Origin: Locusta migratoria
Lineage: Eukaryota; Arthropoda; Insecta; Orthoptera; Acrididae
Reading direction: 5' to 3'
Assembly: GCA_026315105.1 (NCBI GenBank)
Contig: CM048744.1
Location: 355,199,168-355,263,167, forward strand
DNA: 64,000 bases
The stretch's first letter is position 1; the number at the start of each line of letters is the position of its first letter. The notes beneath the pieces were generated by a model. It saw only the letters and a list, made by a program, of their open reading frames with translations, ran no database searches and had not been told where the DNA came from. Position numbers and translations under genes: made by a program. Positions 22,446 to 33,440 of this stretch are shown piece by piece.

Positions 22446-23180
22446 AAAATTATTGTTGTTTTTGATTTCATTTCTGGGCACATTTATAAACGTATTGTCC
22501 TTCATACTGTGTGTCCGGCGCTGGAAACAGGTATTTGAAACGTGTGACTTTGCACGCATTTAAAAAATACAATTAATGATATTAAAATGAATTCTTTTGA
22601 TGCAGGTGTTTGATATATTATAGGAAAGGTCATATTTCTGCATCAGAAACCAGTTTTATCAAGATTCATTAATATGATTCTTACAAAATTGAAAAAAAGA
22701 CTTAAGTGTCCGCCAATGGGGCAAGCTACCCGTAAATACTACAAACATTTTCCAGTAATATTAATGTCCTCTGCAATGTTATTAAATCTACCGCGAAAAT
22801 TCCATTTTACCCCTAAAATTTGAATTTGTCATCAATAGGGCGCATTGAGGGTAGCGAAGGGGAGAGACATGGGGGTGTGACGGCAGGGCGACATTGCCAC
22901 ATCGCCACCAAGGGTGAGAGGAGGGGTTACTAATTTGGCAACAATGCGGAGCACATGGTAAGGTATACCTACTACTCTCGCAAGGACAGCTGACATATGC
23001 GTAAGTAATAACACCACAACATACACTCATCTAGGGAGACATTACGTGTGAAGTTATCGCAGTGTGAAATGTTGGTGGACTAGGGTAGTATGATCTATCT
23101 GTAAATGCTCGTGTTCGCTGTATTTACAATGTGAAGATGACAATAATCATACCATCGAGAAAGAAAAGTCGTATGGCATA
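22446..23180. other. no supported gene
   Basis: Presumably begins with the 3' non-coding part of the pogo-like element. Frames at 22788-23030 are overlapping chance frames. Confidence 0.4.
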
Positions 23181-23265
23181 CCGCGGTGGAGTAGCCGAGC
23201 GGTCTAAGGCGCCTCGCTGCGGAGCGCGCGGTTGCTCGCCGTCGGAGGTTCGAGTCCTTCCTAGG

Positions 23266-23312
<47 letters not shown>

Positions 23313-23410
23313 ATCGTAGGTTAGTTTACCTAGGTTTAAGTAGTTTGTAAGCTACGGACTGATGACCACGCAATTTGGTCCGATAGATTTACAAACATTT
23401 GAACATTTTC
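23181..23410 (+). mobile_element. SINE S2 with expanded internal (GT)n
   Basis: S2 head: CCGCGGTGGAGTAGCCGAGC, then a long variable arm CGCTGCGGAGCGCGCGG and B-box GGTTCGAGTCC. An internal GT array follows (23267-23309), then a tail with GGTTAGTTTACCTAGG, GGACTGATGACCACGC and ACAAACATTTGAACATTTT. The flanks GTATGGCATA and GTATTGCATG are an imperfect duplication. Confidence 0.9.
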
Positions 23411-24270
23411 GTATTGCATGAATGGCTGGGAGACCTCGACGGGTAGGTGCAGCCACCTGATTGCTTGCAGGCGCCTTTCCTTCACGATGTATGACAACTG
23501 TGTGCTGAAGTGTCTATATTAAGTGTATGTAGGTGACTGTAATGGGTGCGTTTGGAGATGATGGGAGAAGGGAGAGGGTGAAACCGGTGCCGGCACACAG
23601 CCTACTCCTCTCGAAAAGCTCCAAGAGGGCCGTCGAGCTTAACGTCCCCATCTGAGGGCCGGATCACCGTCAGTAGTTTCCCATGCACTAACTCCATGAG
23701 GTATCTTTAATGTGTTGGAAAGGCTGCAACTCCGAGAACACACAGGAACTTATATCCATCACTAAACACTGTCGATGCTGTTGGTCAGGGACTAACGTGT
23801 CGCAAACCGTTTGTACCGCAGCTACCATAAGCCTACATTGTAGATGTAAGGAACATGTGAGTCTTATACTAGCCATGATCCGACATGCCACCAGTAATGA
23901 GTGATAATGGACAGAGGCACCACGTCAGTAGTTTGTGGATGAGAATTTTCGGAGGCATAGTAGGGTTGTGGTGATCACTGTGTCCCAGTGACGTCATGAT
24001 CAACGCGACTGCCTGTCAGTGTTGTAAATTCCTTTGTCTTTATGCTGATTTTGAAGTTGTGTGTTGTATTCACATTGCCAGAGGGAACATATAAACGTCT
24101 TAGGATCTCAGACGTCACTTCATCTTTATCGGATACAAATATACAAAGCTTTCTGCAGAAAGTGTTCCACGTTAAAGAGCTATGCTACACGTGGAACTGC
24201 ATGCTTTCTGTCTAGGTTTTTGTCATTCCGTAGAATGTTATAAATATTTAAGTCATTCACTCTGGATAAA
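23411..24270. other. no supported gene
   Basis: Overlapping opposite-strand frames at 23688-23904 look like chance. Nothing else recognised. Confidence 0.4.
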
Positions 24271-24272
24271 GG

Positions 24273-24274
<2 letters not shown>

Positions 24275-24314
<40 letters not shown>

Positions 24315-24316
24315 GA

Positions 24317-24390
<74 letters not shown>
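24275..24390. repeat. compound microsatellite (CA)n-(GA)n
   Basis: A CA array (24275-24334, with a GACAGACA interruption) passes directly into a GA array (to about 24390). Confidence 0.95.
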
Positions 24391-24392
<2 letters not shown>

Positions 24393-25139
24393 TAACAAAA
24401 CAGAGATGTGTACAGATGGAAATGCAAGCCTTCAATGTGATGGTGCAATGTTGGGCAACAGCACCTGCGTGCATTAATAGTGATAAGAGAGTTCTTAACA
24501 TATTCTGCATACATGCGGTCTGTCGGAAATCATTTTGAGGATCACAAGAATTTGGCAGGGGGCTCTACCTTGCGGATGATGTCGCTATCATTTCCTGTCC
24601 TGTATCGCTTGGCTAACGAACATTGTTGTGCATCCGTCTTGATAATTTACTGAAACACTCAGTAGTAAGTGATTCACCACGCTAAGCTATAATTCTGCTA
24701 ATGTCCTATGGAAGATGAGTAACATTGTATACCGACGTTAATGTGGATATATCCTATAAGCTTTCAACAACATACAGCTACTGGAAAGACTCGGGACATG
24801 TGCTAGCAGCGCGCTTCGTGTGTTTTAAACGTCAACTTCGCTTCGCAAATTCTCCGGATCTCATTAACGCATTGCGATGCTACCAACGCATTCTTTTTGA
24901 GATTTTTCACGATGTTGATTGCATAAGAAATAATATGGCTGTCCATTTAAAAATGTAAGTTGTGTTGAAAATAATAGACTATATCATTGTACTTACTTTC
25001 ATAACACCCTGTCGTACGTTCATGTCTGTGAAAGTCGTTTTTTAAGTATCTGTTGTAGTTCCAGAGATAACTGGGATGAAAAAGTTCAGTGAGACACGCT
25101 GTATGTCGCAAATTTTGAAGTTTAGCGGAAAATTTCGCA
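24391..25139. other. no feature seen
   Basis: No supported frame or repeat. Confidence 0.4.

Positions 25140-25198
<59 letters not shown>
25140..25198. repeat. (TG)n microsatellite, ~59 bp
   Basis: Uninterrupted TG array, not inside an S2 copy. Confidence 0.95.
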
Positions 25199-25201
<3 letters not shown>

Positions 25202-25429
25202 ATTTACCGCTGCTACGGACCACTTCAAACGGCTGTTCCTCTGGAACAGATGACTAATGGTACTCACCTGATTACCTTGAATCACTGAAATAGAAAATTT
25301 TGAATTGTATTTTGGCTGCAGTACGTGTGTTTAATTTTCTGCACTCGCCACTTACCTTAATTGGGTTGAATATTATCTGCAAAACTAGCAAATACTCTTA
25401 TGATGAAAACAGTTTATAGTGGTACAAAT

Positions 25430-25805
25430 TGCGCAATATTAGTGTGCAAAGCTACAACACTAAGAGAAAGAAAGATCTTCTAAATTCAAGGTTAAATTTA
25501 GCTTTGGCACAGAAAGGGATGAATTATGCTGCCACAAAAGTCTTTGGTCACTTACCGAATAGCATCAAAAGTCTGAGAGATAGCAACAAGCATTTAATAA
25601 TAAATTAAAAGAATTTCTGAATTGCAACTCCTTTTACTCATTAGATGAATTTTTAGATGTAAATTAGTAAATCTGCGATAAATAAATAAATTGTGGACTG
25701 TAAAATTTTGTATAATGTAATATCTTGTAAAGACACCTTTTATTAACCTGATACTTTCCACATTATTACGAAGTGTCGTATTCATGATCTATGAAACAAG
25801 TAGTA
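25430..25805 (+). pseudogene. 3' end of a Jockey/CR1-like non-LTR retrotransposon
   Basis: The translation resembles the end of a LINE open reading frame: GVKLFN-like ATKVFGHLPNSIKSL, then LKEFLNCNSFYSLDEFLD. A 3' UTR follows with ATTCATGATCTATGAAACAAG, typical of such insect LINEs. It is 5'-truncated with frameshifts. No poly(A) remains. Confidence 0.6.
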
Positions 25806-27374
25806 TCTAATTTGATCTGCTGAAAACATGATTTGTAGTAAGTTGTGCTTGCTCCTGCTGCTAACCAGAGCGAAGAGTAAATGAGCCTATGTGCCCTTGA
25901 CAGTTAGAAACATAAGGAGAAATTATCTTCAGTTATTTCTTAAGAACGTAAGATTCCATGAAAACTAAATAAAAAGTTCTTTCCAGACCACCTAGAATTA
26001 AAATACCAGAATTAAAAGAGAGAGCAGAGAATTAATCTCATATTTTCTTCACGGCCGAGTAGTTGAGATCACATCCTTCTGTTCGCGATTCTAGGAACCG
26101 CAGGTTTTTTTTTCTGATATTGGTGGTCTGAGATGTGATACACTCAAGCTCGTGAGGCTAAATGAGGAACTGTTTGAATAAAGAAGCAGCGGTGTCTTTC
26201 AGGCTTCATATACTGTCTATTACAGCTGTAGGGATTGGCGGAATGCTAATCATTTCTCCCATGATCACAGATCGTTCCTTGTACTGCTTTGTAAGTAGCA
26301 GTTCATTTTCGAAACATGACTAAAACCTAATTCTTGGGAGGTGTTTACATTACCCTCAAATCCCTACACAATTATTTATGAGTGGACGAGTAACGTTAGA
26401 AGCGACCTATACCCACGCATGACGAAGTGATAGATCGATACTGATTCTTACCTGTTCATATGAAGCTACGATCGGAACAAGTAGCCCTAATCTCGCATAC
26501 ATGTGTACACAAATGTGCTAATGAAACAGAGGTAATGATACCAGTTCAGAGGAAGAAAAACACTCTCACGAAAACTTCTGGAAGCTGTAGTTCAGAAAGC
26601 ATTCAAAAGACGAACAGATTGAGATTTTACTGTCAGCATGCAGTACGATGTGGACTCAGAGCGTAGGACGTAAGGTGATTTCTGCAGATACAAGAGAGTT
26701 AAACCTAATTGGGATGTAGGCGCATAACTACGTGATTGGTTGGTGAGGCCCTGCGTTTGAAGTATTGCTTGCAGATAAGCGACATCACCTCCAAAGATAG
26801 AAGACGAAATCATCAACTGTATTGTCTTTGCATTCTGCTAGTGACTTTTAGTTCGCTGACTGGTACATAAGTATGAAAGACGTTGCTCACAGATGACTTT
26901 TATTGTCTTTACGGGGTGACTGCGACTCTTGACCGACGATCAAGAACGTTAAACCATAAACTTTCTTCTTCATTTCTTGTGGCTGTTACCGGTTTACATC
27001 TCACAACTCGCTTTATACTTCAGTAGTAACATACTAATTAGTTTGAAAAATCCAAATACAGAAGAGGAGTCTATACTTCCATCTATACTTCCATCCACAC
27101 TATTAGTGTACCGTCCACCATCAATCAGCGCGCGTGAATAACGACGATTTAAATGTTCTCGTGTGAGACTTGTTTTCTGTTATTTTGGTAAGATGAGAAT
27201 TTCTGCCTGTGCTATCGAGCATCAACAAAATATTTTCACATTCGGAGGGGAAAGCTGCTGCTTGATGTCTTTCGAAAAGACCTCTCTGCAACAAGTAATG
27301 CCTTTGTTTTAATGATTGCCACTCAGATTTGTTATTCATATCCGTGAAACTCGCTCTTCCTTCTCTGTTTCGTG
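25806..27374. other. long stretch with no supported gene
   Basis: Only chance-length frames. A weak A-box-like CGGCCGAGTAGTTGAG lies near 26053. Confidence 0.45.
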
Positions 27375-27870
27375 ATTATACAAAACGAACTGCACTGCTT
27401 TGAACTTTTTCGATGTTCTTTGTTAATCCTGTATTATAAGGATTCCATGCTGCACAGCAATATTCAAGCAAAACATGGACAAGCACTCTCTTTAGCGCAT
27501 TTGTTACATCTTGTAAGTGTACTACCAATAACACGGAATCTTTTTACACCATCCTCACAACGTTATCTGTACAATTTTTCAGATTTAAATTGTTCGTTTT
27601 TGTTATTCGTAAGTATTTAGCTGTCTCTCATCCTTTATATTTGCATGATTTATTATGTAACCGAAATTTAGCTGCCTCCTTTTAATACACATATGGATGG
27701 CTTCATACTTTTCATTATTTATTGCCAGTTGCTCTTTTTGCACCCTCCACATATCTTGCCTAAATCATATCCAATCGATTTTGATCTTCTGATGACATTA
27801 CTAGACAGTAAATTGCAATCTATTAAGGCTGCTTAGATTGTCTCCTAAATAGTTGATACCATATATTTAT
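27375..27870 (-). pseudogene. LINE reverse-transcriptase C-terminal relic
   Basis: Read on the minus strand in mixed frames it follows a CR1/Jockey-like polymerase C-terminus. Blocks resembling SSEDQN---DMI, CKKSNWQ, NEKYEAIHMCIKRRQLNFGY, RFRVIGSTL-RCNKCAKE, and EYCCAAWNPYN (near 27460) appear in order. Multiple stops and shifts. The matching YADD region is not in the window. Confidence 0.65.
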
Positions 27871-28212
27871 GTCGGCCATGTTACTCTTGCTCTGTATCTG
27901 CACACACGACGTACGTGTTTTGTGGCAACAAACAATTTGTTAGTAAAGTCGATATAGAAAACTATTTTAAATGAGCAACTTATAACCACCTCGATGAAAT
28001 TATGAGTCTGCTCTAATGTGGAACATAGTCACTTCGAGTCCGTTGTCAATCAAGCCTCCTAAATTTTGTAATTATTAGTTACGAGAGCGCTAGGAACATT
28101 GCAGGAAGTAAGCAACATATTTAAATCAAAGCCGAAAGACTTCACAATGTTCTGCTTTGATTGTTAAAACTTTCTGCACGATATCTGGTTACTAAATCGT
28201 TATGCGTCGAGG

Positions 28213-28468
28213 AGGAAGGAAGGGATCTTAGGGTTTAACGACCCGTCGAAAGCGTGGTCATTAGAGACGGAGCTTATGCTAGGATTTTTGGGTAAGGATG
28301 GTGGAAGGAAATCGGCCGAGCCTTTTGAAAGGAACCATCCCGGCATTTGCCTGGAGCGATTTAGGGAAATCACCGAAAGTCTAAATCTGGATGGCCGGAG
28401 GTGGATTTGAACCACCGTTCTTCCGAATGCTAGTCCAGTGTCTTACCACTGCGCCATCTCGCTCAGTG
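28213..28468 (-). mobile_element. SINE S3 with 12-bp TSD
   Basis: TATGCGTCGAGG flanks it perfectly at 28201-28212 and 28469-28480. The head (minus) reads GAGCGAGATGGCGCAGTGGT, with GACTAGCATTCGG as the anticodon region and GGTTCAAATCCACCTCC as B-box. The tail contains CTCTAATGACCACG and ACGGGTCGTTAAACCC. This is the best-preserved S3 in the window. Confidence 0.95.
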
Positions 28469-28480
28469 TATGCGTCGAGG

Positions 28481-29238
28481 TATTTGTATGAAAGTTTATA
28501 CCATGAATTTTGCAGTTGTCTAATAGTTATGTTTTAAAGCTTCGTCAACGTAGCTTGTGCCTTCCCGGTAGAACCACATTTACAGGATATCTACCTACAA
28601 CACGTAACGTATTTGGAGGGTTTACGCTTTTCATAGTTATTGCTCTTCTTACTAATTCCGAATCTATCAAAATTTGACTGGTAATATGGTTTTTCGTAGC
28701 AATGCAACCCGGCCACCTCCATCAGATACTTTTTCCGTCGATTGATTGTAATTGTTATTTTGATCCGACACACATTAGTTAACTAAAATTATAAATACCA
28801 TGAGTGTAACTTGGACAATTTGATGACGACAACTGAAGTGATTATTTCTTACGAGCTTCATCTGCTATCTTCCTGGATTGTGCAGTATACCATCCCCGTT
28901 GGAACTTCAGTGCGAATGCAGGATGACAGTGAAGTTTCTCCGTACCTCCAAGATTTTTATTTTGCTGTATGTAACTAAAACCAGGCGTTACTTGTTGATA
29001 GAAATGAAACTTAGTAGACGTAGCTCACCAAAATCCCGGACAGGCGTTCCTTAGAAGCAACCTCTCCCGTTCTTAGGAACTGCTTAAACAAAAACGGTGC
29101 TGTTATTTTCATTCAAAGCTGTATGGTCGTTGTTGGTATCACGAGAAAGCAAACAATACCGCTGCTATGTGTAATACTGTTTGTACTATATGCAAGACAG
29201 TTTCATTGTGGTGAATAATAAATATCCAAGTTTTTGTA
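28481..29238. other. no feature seen
   Basis: AT-rich, no supported frame. Confidence 0.4.
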
Positions 29239-29655
29239 TTGCAATTTAAAGTGTGCGTTATGCTCCTAACCTTTATTAATCTAGATCCTCATTTAACTGC
29301 TTTTCTTAGTTTATTATTAATTCGTAGAAATGATTTTCCTGATTTTTTTCTCATGTCTTTTAGCTTCAGTTCGTTTCATCCTCCAAATCACACAATTTGC
29401 CGGTTCGCTTATTTATGGACTGAGGATCCATTTCTTGGATCAAGAATAATTCCGATCTTAGAAGCAGGTGTGCATAGCTTGGTTGTATATGTTTTTGAAA
29501 CAGAACAGTATCAACCTGTTTGGTCTTACTTGTGGACCGCCTCCTTTCTCTCCATACTTTTTTCCATTACTTCCTTTCTCATGCTTGCAATTGAAATGCT
29601 TACGTGCTGCAATGTAGTGAGTATTACAACATGTTTTTTCAAAGTTGTACACTAA
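29239..29655 (+). other. 138-codon open frame of unknown standing
   Basis: An uninterrupted frame with a hydrophobic, Phe/Leu/Ser-rich product and several possible membrane segments (about residues 5-30 and 98-120). It contains a short motif EQYQPVWSYLWTASF. I recognise no family. Length and AT-rich codons are compatible with chance, and there are no clear splice signals at its edges. Confidence 0.12.
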
Positions 29656-30459
29656 GACATAATCTCTTATGATCCGAAAACTTGTGAACTGGAAAAAGAA
29701 ATACTGCATACTTTTGTGTTTTTGTATATTGAGAAATTAAAATCTAAAATGTGTTATCATAGTTGGATGAGTCGTGTTAGATGTGTTTGAGGAAAAGTGC
29801 ATTTTAGATTTTTGTACTTCTGACTGTACAAAATAATTTAAAATTAACTAGTAGAGTCAGACAGAGTTTTCAGCGTGCGTTATATACGTTTTTAATGATA
29901 CATTTGGTTGTGTTTTGTTGAGTGGAGCAATAGCAAGACGAAGTGCTGGCCACGACAAGCAGTAAGTGTGATCCGCTTGCGCCGTCAATGACACCCCGTA
30001 AGTGAGGACGGTGCCGGTTGTTATTCACTTTAGGAAATGGGGCGTACTCAGGAAGAAAGGAATGGCGCAAGTGTCCTGATTGGACAATTACGCAGCTGCC
30101 GCATGAGCGGCAAGTGATTTGAATGAAGCTCGCTGTGCGGCGGCCCACAGTTGCATCACTTGCCTTCCCGTCGTCGCCGACCGTTGCTGCGGTAGCAAGA
30201 CCGTGTGTCACCAAGTACTACATACATTTTTGCAGTCATAGAAACACACTACCACGTCATTCAACCGAAAATAACAATGATTTGTATAAATATTAAGTAA
30301 TGAACTTTTATCATGGAAGACGTACCGTATGATAGAGTAACTGACTAGAAGATGTTTTCTCACTGCATAGAATCTGTTTGGTATTGTAAAAAAAAAAGAT
30401 ACTGTAATCTGAGATTCCACTTCTTGTTACCTCTGCACTGAAGTTAATACTGATCGTAA
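29656..30459. other. no supported gene; slightly GC-richer 29930-30200
   Basis: A 114-codon minus-strand frame (29870-30214) has no recognisable content. Confidence 0.35.
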
Positions 30460-30664
30460 AGCCGCGGTGGAGTAGCCGAGCGCTCTAAAGCGTCTCGCTG
30501 CGGAGCGCGCGGTTGCTCGCCGTGGAGGTTCGAGTCCTCTCGGGGGCATGGGTGTGTGTGTTTGTCCTTAGGTTAGTTTACCTAGATTTGATTAGTTTGT
30601 AAGCTACGGACTGATGACCACGCAATTTGGTCCGATAGATTTACAAACATTTGAACATTTTTGA
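30460..30664 (+). mobile_element. SINE S2 with 11-bp TSD and unexpanded GT site
   Basis: ACTGATCGTAA flanks it at 30449-30459 and 30665-30675. At the site where other S2 copies carry long GT arrays it has only GGGTGTGTGTGTTTG, so this is close to the ancestral state. Confidence 0.95.
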
Positions 30665-30675
30665 ACTGATCGTAA

Positions 30676-31649
30676 GGTGTGTATTTGTATTATTTATTTT
30701 ACAATATATGTTGGAAAAGAGTGATTTTTATTTAGTAGTTAGTGAAATACTTGCTGTAATTTGTGTGTTTCATGTGAATAAATTCAATTTAAGCAGTTTC
30801 AAGCCATTTTAGCCATTTATGTATCGTAGCAACCATAGGCGGCCATCCGTTTCTATGCCAGGAATATTACCTGTAGCTGTAGATGAAGTTTTTTTAAGAT
30901 AAGCGTAAATTAATGAACGTAGATATTTTTTGAGGTTTTTTTTTCCAAATAACGAACTTTAGATTCAAGTCGCGGAATCTGGCATGAGCTATACCGTGAG
31001 TTTTTCTGTCTTAATATTCTCTCATGAATTTAATTAACCTCATAAATGAACATCATATGAAATTTATGCTTATTTTGCTTTCCATTGCGGAGGTCTGACC
31101 GCGTATTATAATTTTTATTGCTGAATTTTACGAGTGGAGGATCTTGTGTTTTTGCGTCTTCCTTCCGCGATCGATCCGCACCATGATACTAAAAGAGTTC
31201 TCTACTCAACATTAAAGAAACGTAACCTGTATTTAAGAACAGTAAGTAATAGTTACATTGCCATAACGGAGAAAATAATACTACAAAAAACTATATAGCT
31301 GTTGAAATTTCGAAGATTGGGTTAGCAAACTTACACAGAATCATCTGTACAACTTCGCCTTGATGTCTAAGATGTATTACATGTAACGGTTAACTGGGTA
31401 CCGATCTCCATCGTGAGAGAAGTAAACTACGAAACTGAAAAATTGGCATAGGTCACATTGAAACAGAACTGTTGGTTACTAGAACAGATGTTAAGCAATG
31501 AGGTGACGTTCCGGACAGTCTTATTATTCACGGAAATGTTGCACGAATTGGGGGTGGAAATCTTTAAAGAAAGACGTTATTCATTGCGGTGTGATCTGTT
31601 TGTGAAATTCAATCACCGACTTTTACTTCTGAATGTGAAAATATTTTTC
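30676..31649. other. no supported gene
   Basis: AT-rich. A 64-codon frame at 31458-31652 is unremarkable. Confidence 0.4.
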
Positions 31650-31855
31650 TAGCACCCGCCTACTTAGGGAGACATGACCATCCCAATAAAATAAGAGAAA
31701 TCAGATCGAAAACGGGACGATTTAGGTGTTCTTTCTTCCCGCGCGCTATTAGAAAATGGAACGGTAAAGAAAAGTTATGAAAGTGGTTAATGAACCCTCT
31801 TCCAGGCACTTAAATGTGATTTGCAGAGCATCTGTGTAGATGTAGATAATTGCAT
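31650..31855 (+). pseudogene. LINE 3' terminal fragment
   Basis: Contains GAAATCAGATCGAAAACGGG, TCTTTCTTCCCGCGCGCTAT and ATGGAACGG (F-PRAI--WNG), then GAACCCTCTTCCAGGCACTT and GTAGATGTAGAT at the end. The same 3' end in reverse is at 38552-38670. Confidence 0.65.
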
Positions 31856-32505
31856 AATGGCCATATTTCCACTGTACATTTGAAATAAAATTTGAAATAC
31901 TTTTAGGGATGCCTTGTTAAGCTAAATTGTCAGATAATCTAGTCAGTTTCTAGACATACATACCACATTATGTACAATGAGAAGTTCACATAGACCACAC
32001 TCAAATAAGAGTTGTATTTCCGTGAATAGAGCTTAGCTATGAAATTGTTTTCCTCCCATCATTATTGTCGAGAAGATGGATAATGACTAAACTTCTAAAC
32101 TTTATTTCATTACCTTTCTAATAGAGGAGGAGTAGCTATGGCAAGCTTAATGATTTGGCTGCTGTACCTCCTTATCAAAATGATTGATTGAAGACATAAC
32201 CCCTTGGATTTCTAATATATATAAGTCTTGCGCGCCAATTGTTATCGGCTGTACTAACAAAAGTGATAACTTGAAAATTAGATGTATAGCAATGCAACAA
32301 CTTCAATGAAAAGTGGAAACATTCACTGCCTCTCATTAAAAAATGTATACACATATATATGCGTTTCTTGAAATACTGAAATATTCAAAATGAATCACAA
32401 TAGCGTCAAGGAGATAAGAGTAAAGTCTATGATATTTTCATCTACAGATTAATGTATGGTACATGAAAAAAACTAACGAATTATGAATGTTTGTATAAAA
32501 TAGAT
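31856..32505. other. no feature seen
   Basis: AT-rich DNA downstream of the secreted-protein gene. Confidence 0.4.
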
Positions 32506-32627
32506 TTTATTGTAAGCTTTTTAAATACAGACACACTACATTACATGCAACTGATAACGGAGTGCAGAACATAACTGTTTAATTGTATTTGTAACAGTAT
32601 ACGATGAAAAGTGAGGCAAATTTTATT
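32506..32627 (-). terminator. candidate polyadenylation signals for the secreted-protein gene
   Basis: Two AATAAA hexamers lie on the minus strand, at 32627-32622 and 32511-32506, about 815-930 bases after the stop codon. The first sits in the loop of a short inverted repeat (AGGCAA / TTGCCT). AATAAA is frequent by chance in AT-rich DNA, so assignment to this gene is inference; transcript 3' ends would settle it. Confidence 0.35.
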
Positions 32628-33440
32628 GCCTTTCTGTATGACATACTGCATTCGATAACATCCATACACACACACTATTAAACTATTTGCTTGTATAGAC
32701 AGTTCGCACAGGTACTGTCCACAATTTCACTCAGTCACTGTATCATTAATTTATTTTCCATAAACTAGGATGAAATGGAGCAATCCAATAGATCAGGTAT
32801 GGCTGTCATGTGGTGTATTACTACTGTTACATTACTTGATGGCTCATAGCCACAGCAACTTTCATGGTTTTTCACGACTTTCTTGACAACATCGCGTGTA
32901 ATCTGGCGAGTATAATTTAGCATTTATCATAAATGCTATCGATTTGACTCGCCAGAAACAAATGAAGTGAGTATTTTTTATGTTTTTTTTAATTTTTTGT
33001 ATGCGGTGTTTGTCAAGAAGGCCTGAAATCGTAATGCTCTAGTTTCACACGAAGGTTTAAATTTAAAGTAGATTGTCGGAGGGAAATCAGTCAATTTCTT
33101 GCAAGGTCTTATCGTCACAAACAAGTAGATGAATAGTTGATTAAAGCAATCTCGTGCTAGCTACTAGTCGGACTAGGATTTTATCCAGATTTTTTTTTGT
33201 TCCTGAGCAAGACGTGGCTACTCGCACATTACCATTCGTGTGAAACGAGTCGAGGGTAGAAGAGTTCAGGACGAAGAGAGAGTCCCCATATCCCACATGC
33301 CAGGTAACTCCTGTCGCTGAAGGGGCTGTCTGTGAGACAGAGCTAGGAGAACGTTGGCCGACTTGACGCTGCCGTGGAAGGAGTTACGTTGCCGGCAGAC
33401 CAACGGTGCAGGAGCGCCGCCGCGGCGCCAGAGGGCCGCG
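32628..33440 (-). other. probable 3' UTR / downstream flank of the secreted-protein gene
   Basis: There is no open frame here. GC content falls from the coding exon (33.2-33.4 kb) to AT-rich DNA. A compound inverted repeat lies at 32903-32955. If either AATAAA downstream is used, this whole stretch is 3' UTR. Confidence 0.4.
32903..32955. repeat. compound hairpin: outer 9-bp stem enclosing an inner 10-bp stem
   Basis: The outer arms CTGGCGAGT (32903-32911) and ACTCGCCAG (32947-32955) are perfect complements. The inner arms TAGCATTTAT (32918-32927) and ATAAATGCTA (32929-32938) are perfect complements around a single C. Six and eight bases separate the two stems on either side. The double structure is visible in the DNA; whether it folds in RNA is inference. 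Confidence 0.75.

Noticed and set aside
20250..22740. Terminal inverted repeats of the pogo-like element near 20250 and 22720
   Set aside because: Weak similarity between the two ends, with no sustained match and no TA pair. Boundaries cannot be set by eye.
24180..24538. Frames encoding TH-repeat, RE-repeat or SL-repeat proteins
   Set aside because: Translations of CA/GA microsatellites.
29870..30214. 114-codon minus-strand frame
   Set aside because: No recognisable domain or splice signals; length is within chance for this window.
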